Part shown: positions 55,517-64,000 of the stretch, in pieces
Layout: each line of letters starts with the position of its first letter
How positions within the stretch are numbered: position 1 is the first letter of the stretch
Notes under the pieces: generated by a model
Databases searched by the model: none
Told to the model about the DNA's origin: nothing
Seen by the model: only the letters and a program-made list of their open reading frames with translations
Program-made: the position numbers and the translations under genes
Assembly: GCA_035610365.1 (NCBI GenBank)
Contig: CM069432.1
Location: 177,987,027 to 178,051,026 of the forward strand
Direction: 5' to 3'
DNA from: Aquatica leii
Lineage: Eukaryota; Arthropoda; Insecta; Coleoptera; Lampyridae
Length of the DNA: 64,000 nucleotides

Positions 55517-58007
55517 AGTAGTAAGCTATATAAAATTCTTTGACATATTTATTTACGAATGCTTAAACTAAGCACTTGTGTATTTTATCTAATAATAATA
55601 TACCTATAGTTGGATACAGAACCGGTCTTATTTGATTTCTTGTAATAATTTTCTTCTACTTTCATAACTTACAATAAAGTTAGATTGATATTTAAATTAA
55701 ATTAAATGTCTTCATTGTTTTACGGTAGAAAGTTGACTTCATTCATTTTTTACAATCTACGACAATATAAATTGTGCTGGTAAAATTCAATTTAGGATTA
55801 ATCTTCAATTGAACAATTATGTAAAATAAGCAACATTATGTCACCCTGCAGTTTAATATAATGATGATGTAGTAGACACCGTATAATAATGAAATAAACG
55901 GACACCGTTTTCACAATGAAAATATTCGGAGTACTAAAGTCTAAGACAAATTTCTAGATATAACCAATGCTATAACTTTAACTTTATGGAAGATATAATT
56001 TGGTTAAATTTGAAGTATGTATTTTTTATTTACTAAGAACTGCTGAATCGTTTTTGTTGCTTTAAATTTGAAGCTGTGATATTAATTTAGAAATCTTTCT
56101 CTAAACATTTAATGTGTCTTTATTACGGTTACGGATATATTTCTAAGATCAATTTTTTTTTGGTTTTTGGTTGAATAATTTGAAATAAATTAATACTATT
56201 GTTTAATAATTATACAGTAAGTAATTTAGGTACAAAGTTGCTCAATCCAAAAATATAGTGCCGTTTTGTGTCCACTCATCTAAGAAAACCTAGCAGCGCT
56301 AGTGTGTACATCTACAGTAATAATTCTTTATTGTGGTATAAATACGGAAAAAATATATAAACATTTTTAAACAAAAAAAAGAAACGATTTTTAAGAAATG
56401 CATAAAATAAAATGCACTAAAATGTAAAAAATAATTGTTTAATTTAGTTACAATTAAACGACTAAATTTTTATTTACATTAAATTACTTTTTGAAGTCGA
56501 TTAGCATAGAATTAAGTTAATTCTTAACATTAATTTTAGGAGTTGTAATAGGTTTAAATCGATTGTGTTTGGCATCGACTTCAAAAAGTAATTTCATGTA
56601 AATAACAATGTTTTTGCTTCCGTCCGTTTTAATATTTTTTATAAGCATCATAATTGGCCGAAAATTTTTATGTTTCTGGCCTAGACCGGTAAAGTGTAGT
56701 AAAATCTTATAACTGAAAGTACATGAATTAATGCGAAAGATACGTTCCTAATCGTTTCATTACATGTTTACTGACATAACCCAACATAACCTCGATAATG
56801 TAAATATTATCTAATTGATTTATCTAGAATACTGTCAAACTGCTTCCCAAATTTTGCATTTTTTTTCCTGCGTTAAAATTTACAATTAAGGTAATGTATT
56901 ACAATGTCAGTTTTTTGTAATAGTATAATTAAGTTTGACAGCAAACTAGACAACAAACATAAAAGGGGTTCTAATTTCAGACCAGATTTTACAACAATGA
57001 ACATTTTAGTTTAGAATAGTATATTAAAACAAAAGTTACAGAATGAACGCGCTTCAATCACAAGACCGGGTTTCATACACGAGCCGCGCATACACGTGTG
57101 CTTTATACTATTTTCTCTATTTTGATACAATATTTTATATTTTTTTCGTATAATTTTAATTTTAAAACAACATTGGGAAACTTTTATATTTTATTGAATT
57201 AGCAACACTTACACTTTGACATATTGAAATTTATGTATTAACCTTAAATCTCATACAAAATTATCTCTTTATACCTTTATAAGTAAATAGCTTTGAATTA
57301 ATAGGACATTTTTATTTTATCTTGGCATCAAAATTTGAATTTCAATTGTTAAGGTCCAATAATTTTGATTTATTTTTCATGTAACGTCAACTTAGGATGT
57401 AGAGATACCAACTTTGAAAAAACTAACATTACTAAAATTCGTGTAAGAATTTGCTTATTCTTACACGGATTTTAGTGTAAGAATCGTTAATTTTCATATC
57501 GAAATAGAGAAAATTAATTACAGTGCTATACCAGATAATCTAGGAACTTATTGTTAAGTTCGGTTTGAAAAAAAACTGGCGATAACAGAAATTTGTTGAT
57601 TGGTGATGTTGTTATTTAAGAAAGCTGGAAGAAAATATTACTTTATGAGTAAACATTGAAAAATAGTAGTGAAGTGGTTTAAACGTTTTTTTTTGTTTTT
57701 TATATGTGTAATATTTGAAGTAAAACCGAGAAAATCATACAGACTGAGTGTATGTTAATAAATCGTAAAAATTGTTTGTTTTTGTGACACTACTTATGTT
57801 GTTATCCATTATAATGTAACACAGAATGATGATTATTGTTAATTTGGTAAATATGTAGTTTTTTTTATCTATAATCAATATCATTGAGAAAATTGAGTAA
57901 GTATTGTTGTACATAAACAAATTTTTTTGTAATTCTATTTTTTTTTCTGGCGTCGCGTCGTTTGTTTGGAAAATTGTGCTGAGCATTGAGACCCTTAATT
58001 TTTACTT
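55517..58007. other. Non-coding spacer
   Basis: Apart from the palindrome at 56472-56604 no gene or element is supported. The 83-codon minus-strand frame at 57735-57986 has no recognisable features. Confidence 0.45.
56472..56604. repeat. 133-bp palindromic MITE-like repeat
   Basis: ATTTACATTAAATTACTTTT at 56472 with TGAAGTCGAT is inverted at 56571-56604 (ATCGACTTCA then AAAAGTAATTTCATGTAAAT). The arms are about 34 bp with a spacer of about 65 bp. Confidence 0.75.
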
Positions 58008-59129
58008 GGTGTTATCGTCTATTCGACAAGTTTAAAAACGTGTTAATTCTTGAAATATTTCCTAAAATATAAGCGATAGCTTATTGAATTCGGAATGACG
58101 TCTAGAAAAATGTTTTCTAACAAATTACGCAAATAACTCAGTTAATCTGCAAAACGACTCTTAAAGAGGAAGAAATTTCCAATAAAAAAGTTCCAACTCC
58201 CGGAACTCTCCATTGCTAATAATTTTAAATAAACGCTGAAAGTAAACCTCCACGTGACTATTTCGGGATGCGCGCGTGAAGCGAGTATGGCACATAAAAT
58301 AATTTTTTTAAGTATTAAACGTTACTTGAAAATTATTTAAATGATTAACACAAAAATGTTTCGATTCTCAGAGTCTTTTTTATAATTATACTCTGGAAGA
58401 TTACGTCAAAAATTTTTTTAAAGGTGAGTATTTTGTTTATAATAATTTTCAGTTGCAAAATAATGGAAAATCCAAAAAATGTTAAAAAAAACTTTTAAAT
58501 ATCTGTTACGGTATTACTGTATTGAAAAACATTTTTCTTTATACCACAATGAAAACATATGTATTTCGTACTTGCGTTGGTACTTGTTTATGAGCTATGA
58601 AAGGTCATATTTCCCGTGCTCCATTGTTGCCAACTTTTAAAAATAACATTACACTAATGGCTTTAATTGTAGGTAACAATACTAACGACTAATTTTATAA
58701 CAATAATTTTTAGATACTTCAGCTAGAGTTAATTCTTTCCTAAAGTATAGTTTCAATGTAATTTTACAGTTTTCAGTCTTATTCGGGTCTAACATTTCTA
58801 TTGAACTCAAATTTTCGCGCCATGAAATTAATGTTGGCGATCTGCATTTTTACATTAAATTTTTGACATCCGTCAAAATCTTTATTTGTATTCAAAGTTG
58901 AACCACATTCTTTATGGTGAAATTGTTGTAGTAAATTCTATTTCAAGTTTACTGGATCGAGTGAGATGTAAGATATAAGTTTTTCTTGTAAACAGCCAAT
59001 TATGGCACATTGCTTTTTAGGAATATATATAGTAGAAGAAGAAGTAACCGAACAGCTTTTATTGTTAACAATAAATTGATTAAATGTAACATTACTGATA
59101 CAATTTGAATTGTTATTGATATTTACAGT

Positions 59130-59715
59130 TTAAGTCGAACTCTTCGATTTGCTTTTGCCCGACGTGTCGACATGCTCCATAAATACCAAATATCAAAAGT
59201 ACCTGTACGAAAATGGTTAGTATTACTATCGGAAGGAACATTTTTTACATATAAATCAACCACAAGCCTTTGTCAATAACAATTTCTCATCTGAAGTTTT
59301 ACAAATGGATTTGGTTACTTGTTCTGCTGTTAATACTTTGGCTTTTTTAGGTACGTAACCTACACCTTGACGTTGTACGAATGAATGCACCAATGTATAA
59401 GTAAAAAATAGAAGTATTACGCAAGTATATAGTATATTGTACTTACTTGCTAATGTCTACATTTTCTTTAATAAATAAACAATTTATCATAGAGAATCGA
59501 CTCCACAGGGGAGATGGTTTTAAAAGTTTAGCTTTCCCCAACAAATAAACAAGAAAAACATCATCACTCACAGATTTTACATTTTTTTGTTCGCGCCATT
59601 TATAGAACAAATGATACTCTTTTTTATATCTGTCTCAAGATTTTTTAGAAAGTAATTCTGCTCGTGCTTCTGCTGCTTGCTGAGTAATATTTTCTGGTAT
59701 TTCAAAATTATGTTC
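59130..59715 (-). pseudogene. Crypton-type tyrosine recombinase, N-terminal domain to first catalytic Arg, with intron traces
   Basis: Minus-strand exon 1 (about 59715-59448) reads ITQQAAEARAELLSK then EYHLFYKWREQKNVKSVSDD and PSPLWSRFSMI...NVDIS, followed by the donor AA/GTAAGT. Next comes GYVPKKAKVLTAEQVTKSIC and DEKLLLTK (about 59345-59250). A segment with a TACTAAC branch site and an ACAG acceptor (about 59190-59230) leads to VLLIFGIYGACRHVGQKQIE (about 59190-59130), whose Arg is the first catalytic residue. The C-terminal HxxR and Tyr boxes were not found downstream. Stops and a poor intron donor show decay. It is related to 34961-35780. Confidence 0.72.
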
Positions 59716-59939
59716 TACAGAATCTATCTTTTAAAATATTGGCAATGCATTGTTTTAATGAAGGGTGATTCAGGCATATGTTTTATTCTAGTTTTGTAGA
59801 CAGGTATAATGAAAAATATCCTTTATTACACAGCAGAAAGGGCTTCTCCCGTTCTCGCATGCGTTCCCGTGCTCGGCTTCGCCTCGCAAGCTCGCACGGG
59901 AAAAGCCTTCTTTCAAGCCTAGTAATGAAATATACTATA

Positions 59940-60332
59940 TTAACGTTGAAATAGTAGTTTACGTAACAAGAGTCGAAAGTAAGAAATAGCATAACGAACG
60001 TTAATGCGACGCGAGGCCGCACGGCCGAGCGTTGCATGTGAGTGAGTTATGCTATGATTCTTTCGACGAGAGTAATGTATATTATTTTTTGTGTTGCCTT
60101 TTATAAAATCACATCTTTTTTTGAAAAAATAAAAAAAAAGCAACAGAAATATAATGTTGGTACTACATTTATTACTAAATCTGTCACATTTGACATTAAC
60201 TTTAACATCGTTTTTCTTCAATTTTAACTGAATTTCAAGATTTTTAAAATGATTTTTCCACCTGTCGCATACTCGTTCTAATATATTAACTGACTTTGAA
60301 CACTTACTTTTATGTGGATTCCTAGTTTTCAT
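59940..60332 (-). CDS. Unassigned 130-codon ORF inside the foldback
   Basis: It begins MKTRNPHKSKCSKSVNILER and contains a basic, Lys-rich first half, then a hydrophobic run and an Arg/His-rich end. It lies directly 5' of the recombinase fragments on the same strand and could be an upstream exon or a chance frame. No motif is recognised. The C-terminal half overlaps a low-complexity A/T stretch, which argues against a full-length protein. Confidence 0.2.
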   Translation of the reverse strand: MKTRNPHKSKCSKSVNILERVCDRWKNHFKNLEIQLKLKKNDVKVNVKCDRFSNKCSTNIIFLLLFFYFFKKRCDFIKGNTKNNIHYSRRKNHSITHSHATLGRAASRRINVRYAISYFRLLLRKLLFQR

Positions 60333-61322
60333 TTTGCCACCCTAGAGCTTTTTTCGTTCATTACGTAACTACACTAACGAACGAATATTGACGTTTGCGA
60401 TGTTGGCAGCACAAAAAAAATTTTACGTCATTTGTTTATAAATTGTTTATAAACAAATTGACTACTTTAATATTTGAAATAAAATTGTTTTATACAATTC
60501 TGTTACTTATGAAATTGATTAAAACAAATTTTTTTCTGAAAAACAATTTTAAATTGTTTATAACCATTTTTTTTATATTTCTAATGTTTAAATAATTAGT
60601 TAAAGAGAGAAAGTCTATAAAAAGAAAAAGAATTTAACAACAATTTCATTGTTTATTTATTTAAAAATTTGTTATAAGCAAATTCTGACAATTATATTTT
60701 TTTTTATAAATCTTTAAAAAATTAAAAAAACAACCATATATAACAATATATTGATAAAAATAATTCCTTAAATACACGAAAGCCATAAAAAACTTTCTAA
60801 ATTAACAATCGCCTAACTTTTCAAAAATTAAGTTACATCAATTTTTCCAGCGGTACCTAAGTTTCCTCAAGTACACCATATTTTTTTTAAAACTTTTAAT
60901 GAACATTTAAAACTTAAAAAAAATTATTTTATGTGACGTATACTGGCTTCAGATGCCACGCTCGCATCTTGAAATATTCACGCGGAGATCTACTTTCAGC
61001 GTTCATTTAAAATTATCAGCAATGGAGATAGAGTTCTGGGAAGTTATGACTTTTTTACTGAAAATTACGTTCATTTTAAGAATATTTTTTCAAATCATAA
61101 TTATCTCTTATAGTTTTTGAGTTATTTTCGAAAAACTAAATGCGTTTTTTTATCTTAATTTGTTTATAACTTTTGTTTTTATCTGCTAAAAGAAACATTT
61201 GAATACATTTTTTTAGACGTCAGCGTCATTCCGATTTCAATGTGCCATCATCGCTCATATCTATAGTAGGTATTTCAAGAATTAACACGTCGTTGAACTT
61301 GTCGATTAGACTATTACTACAT

Positions 61323-62031
61323 GAAAATTTTTTGTAGATTCTGAGTTCATATAAGAATTATAATTTTCTGGGAAAATGTTTACTTTTAAATGACCTGTAA
61401 CTAGGTATGCATTTTTTATAAAATGATTTTCGCAAACATATTTTTTTACTTTTTTGGAGCACAGATTTTAGTGAAAAATTACCTAAAATAAAATATTCAC
61501 GTATCTATTTGCTGTTATAATTTTTTTTCTAAAGAAAATCTTATTTGTAATTTTTGTTTTTATTTTATATGCGTGCGTGAGCCGTGTATAGTAGTGTGGG
61601 GCGAAAAATTTTTTTTCCGAATTTTGATTTGTAATAGTGGGGAAAACATGACCTGGGTAGAGACTTAAAAACGTATATATTTATTTTTTATTAATATTAA
61701 CATTAATTACCCGCGCATGACGTTTGAAAATCCGAAAAAAATGTTAAAATTTGATTTACTTTATCAGAGTTTATTGTATAAACTACAAGGCGTAAAATAA
61801 TATAGCATTCTTATAAACAGAGATACACGTAATACAAATAATAATCAAACCAAAAGATTAGAATAATCATTGCCTATAGTGCGGGGAGGAGTGGGAAAAA
61901 GAGGGCGTAACCTGTCGATCACGCGTCATTGTCTCAGTACGCCTAATTAGTTCCGGGAGAAAGGTCGCACGCATTTATCTATTTTTTGGCTATTTTAATA
62001 AGATTTTGTTAGTTTTGTGACGTTGTGCATC
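61323..62031. other. Spacer upstream of the transposase-like gene
   Basis: No gene. 61880-61970 is G-rich (GTGCGGGGAGGAGTGGG) and could be a terminal or promoter part of the following element, but no inverted partner can be sought because the element runs out of the window. Confidence 0.35.
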
Positions 62032-64000
62032 ATGGAGATTTCAAATAATACCCGAAAATCCACAAGTTGTCCCATTTTTGGAGCTCCAGGAAGAAATTAA
62101 CGAAAATCAATTACCACTTACAAACAAGTTATGAAATATTACAATTTAGTAAGACGTCAGCTTAAACTTGAGAACAATTCAAAAAAGAGCCATCCATTAA
62201 TGAGATATCTGAAAAAAGTGTCATCTAAAGTTGAATATTTGTGGAGAAAAGCGTCTATTCCTACTGTATCTCATAATCGTGTGATGCAATTGATTAAAAG
62301 TTACCACGCGAAGTGTAAAAATTTATTAAAATCTTTGAAGCGTTTGTCAGAAGAAAAGACTCAAGATTTTCATAGAAATTCCGAAAGACTGTTTGATTTA
62401 AGTTCATGTAAGTGTAAAGATTTAGAGTTATGCAAATGTTCCAAAGACCAAAAGATTCCTAAGGAAGAACCAGCTTTTTAATAGATCAGAGAACAGAGAG
62501 AAAAATGATTATAGGAACTGTTGATTTATTGACAAGTAAAAAGGAAAACAAAACTGAGTGATAGAAAAATTAAGCTTAAATCCTATTACGATTCTAGCGT
62601 TTGTGAACCGGGCCCTTCTCATGAAAATCTAATACCTCTATAACGTCTGAAAGTAGCTATGAAGAACAAACTTTGCCCTCACCCTCAAGTTCATCAAAAC
62701 CAGCATCAAAAAAAACGTAAAATAGCATCTCTCAAAAATTTGTCAACTATCTGTGACCGATACGGGATATCCGACAGAGCAGCTGCTGCTGTCGCTTCTG
62801 CTGTTTTGCAAGATGTGAAAATCAACAACGAAGTAATCGTAATCGATAAGTCGAAATTGCGACGAGCGAGACAAAAATTACGGAAAGAAACCTTATCTCA
62901 CGGCCAACTAGATATTATTCCTGCCTTATTTTTTGATGGACGAAAAGACAAGACCCTGAAAATTGTTATGAAAGGGGGAAAAAAATACCGCTCAACATCC
63001 GTGGAAGAACATATTTCAATAATTAAAGAACCGGTATCAGTTTATGTCGGATATGCCGTCCCAAGCCATGGAACTGCAAAAGGGCTGGAGTCTGCTATCT
63101 TTCAAACAGTAACAGGTCAACTGAATAAGAATATGTCTCTAGAGGATACTCTTGCCATAGGTTGTGATGGGACGGTAACCAATACAGGCAAATACGGCGG
63201 AGTCATACGGCTCTTAGAAAAGCGTTTACACCGACCACTTCAATGGATCATATGCCTTTTGCACTTAAATGAACTGCCCTTAAGACATTTATTTGCAAAA
63301 CTTGATAACACCACAACAGGACCTAATACTTATTCAGGTGCTATCGGAAAGTTATTAGATGATTGCGAGAAGCGCTCTGTTGTCGTGTTTGAAAAGATAG
63401 AAGGTATGTTACCAAACATTTCAAATGTAAAGACCTCAGTTCTGATCAACGTTACCTTTATGATATCACATCTGCCGTCATAAGTGGTAAGTGCTCTTCT
63501 GATTTGTCTAATCGCTCTCCGGGAAAAATGTCACATGCTAGGTGGCTAACAAAGGCCAACAGGAATTTGGGCTTATATGCGTCTACCGAGATACCCACAA
63601 ACGAACTGAAACAACTCGCTACTTTTGCAGTTAAAGTATATGCTCCTATTTGGTTCGAAATCAAATTAAATCCGACATGTAAAGATGGAGCAAGGCACTT
63701 TTGGAAGTTGGTATATAATTGTCGATATCTTCCGCAAGAATTAAAGTGTTGTTGATCCTGTAATAAAGCGAAATGCTTTTTGCACACCCAGAGAATTTGC
63801 TGTTGTCTATGTTATCTGACGAACAAAAACATGTGAGAGAACTTGCCGCTAGACGCATTTTAAAGGCAAGGAAATCATCTGAATCCCTTCAGCTTCGAGT
63901 CTTTGAAGTGCCTAAGATAAATTTAAACGCTTCGTCTTACATCGATTTGATAGACTGGCAGCAATCTTACTCGCAACCACCTATATTGACCAATGTTCCG
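62032..64000 (+). pseudogene. Transposase-like protein of an unassigned insect family, frameshifted and cut by the window end
   Basis: From ATG 62032 (MEISNNTRKSTSCPIFGAPG) the frame meets a TAA at 62095, resumes at 62131 (MKYYNLVRRQLKLENNSKKS) with a Cys cluster SSCKCKDLELCKCSKD, and shifts at a T-run near 62476. A long frame 62659-63483 has ICDRYGISDRAAAAVASAVL, a PALFFDGRKDKT block, AIGCDGTVTNTGKYGGVIRL and WIICLLHLNELPLRHLFAKL. The two Asp boxes look like an RNase H-fold transposase core. 63504-63755 (SPGKMSHARWLTKANRNLGL) and a frame from 63785 (HPENLLLSMLSDEQKHVREL) open to 64000 continue it. At least four lesions. Related proteins recur in arthropod genomes as uncharacterised; I cannot name the superfamily. 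Confidence 0.7.

Larger units (their letters stand above)
58008..61322. repeat. 3.3-kb foldback with 340-430-bp imperfect arms enclosing recombinase fragments
   Basis: The left arm (58008-58345) and inverted right arm (60890-61322) align in order through ATTCGACAAGTT, ACGTGTTAATTCTTGAAATA, CGGAATGACGTCTA, CAATAACTCA-like text, CCATTGCTAATAATTTTAAA, ACGCTGAAAGTA and CACATAAAATAATTTTTTTA. The right arm has extra blocks. The interior holds decayed tyrosine recombinase exons (59130-59715), a G+C-rich patch at 59830-60050, and a 130-codon minus-strand frame at 59940-60332 that I do not recognise. No TSD was resolved. Confidence 0.7.

Overview
The window is AT-rich eukaryotic DNA, most probably from an insect. 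The evidence is an egghead (egh) beta-1,4-mannosyltransferase exon, an IMMP1L gene with a 54-nt GT-AG intron, and a dense load of arthropod-type transposable elements (Ty3/gypsy, Penelope-like, non-LTR, hAT, Tc1/mariner, Helitron, Crypton-type tyrosine recombinases). The order cannot be fixed from the sequence. There are no operons, rRNAs, tRNA genes or CRISPR arrays.

Only two loci look like working host genes. IMMP1L (6541-7044, two exons) encodes the catalytic subunit of the mitochondrial inner-membrane peptidase. The first coding exon of egh (25570-26373) ends at a clean splice donor, and its next exon was not found in the remaining 37.6 kb. A weaker candidate is an exon at 4904-5064 that resembles the C-terminal part of an insect gustatory receptor and carries one stop.

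Layout, left to right. 1-6.5 kb: non-coding DNA with an 8-bp-TSD transposon at 2046-3900. 6.5-7.0 kb: IMMP1L. 8.1-9.5 kb: nested small elements. 10.1-13.5 kb: a gypsy pol and its 3' LTR on the minus strand, abutting a fragment of a second gypsy family. 14.5-21.9 kb: a four-deep nest, in which a foldback repeat is split by a hAT transposon with an exact 8-bp TSD, the hAT gene is split by a 4.7-kb unclassified insert with a 5-bp TSD, and that insert holds a 1.84-kb element with 15-bp TIRs. 24.1-24.3 kb: a diverged direct repeat followed by a hammerhead-like core. 25.2-26.4 kb: egh. 26.9-28.1 kb: tandem A/T-rich repeats and a strong palindrome. 28.7-31.6 kb: an internally deleted LTR retrotransposon with both LTRs. 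32.3-34.7 kb: a purine-rich non-LTR retrotransposon. 35.0-35.8 kb: a decayed Crypton-type recombinase. 37.5-38.2 kb: a 0.7-kb foldback. 41-43.8 kb: three copies of a short element around a hAT MITE. 44.8-45.4 kb: a TIR-bounded segment holding the end of a Helitron helicase. 46-47.6 kb: a third gypsy pol remnant. 50.5-52.8 kb: a Tc1/mariner-type element with two-tier TIRs. 55.4 kb: a Penelope-type GIY-YIG fragment. 58.0-61.3 kb: a 3.3-kb foldback containing pieces of an intron-bearing tyrosine recombinase. 62.0-64.0 kb: a broken transposase-like gene that runs off the end.

The window therefore reads as two host genes in a matrix of old and nested mobile DNA. All coordinates come from reading the sequence by eye. 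Family assignments rest on recognised motifs, not on database searches.
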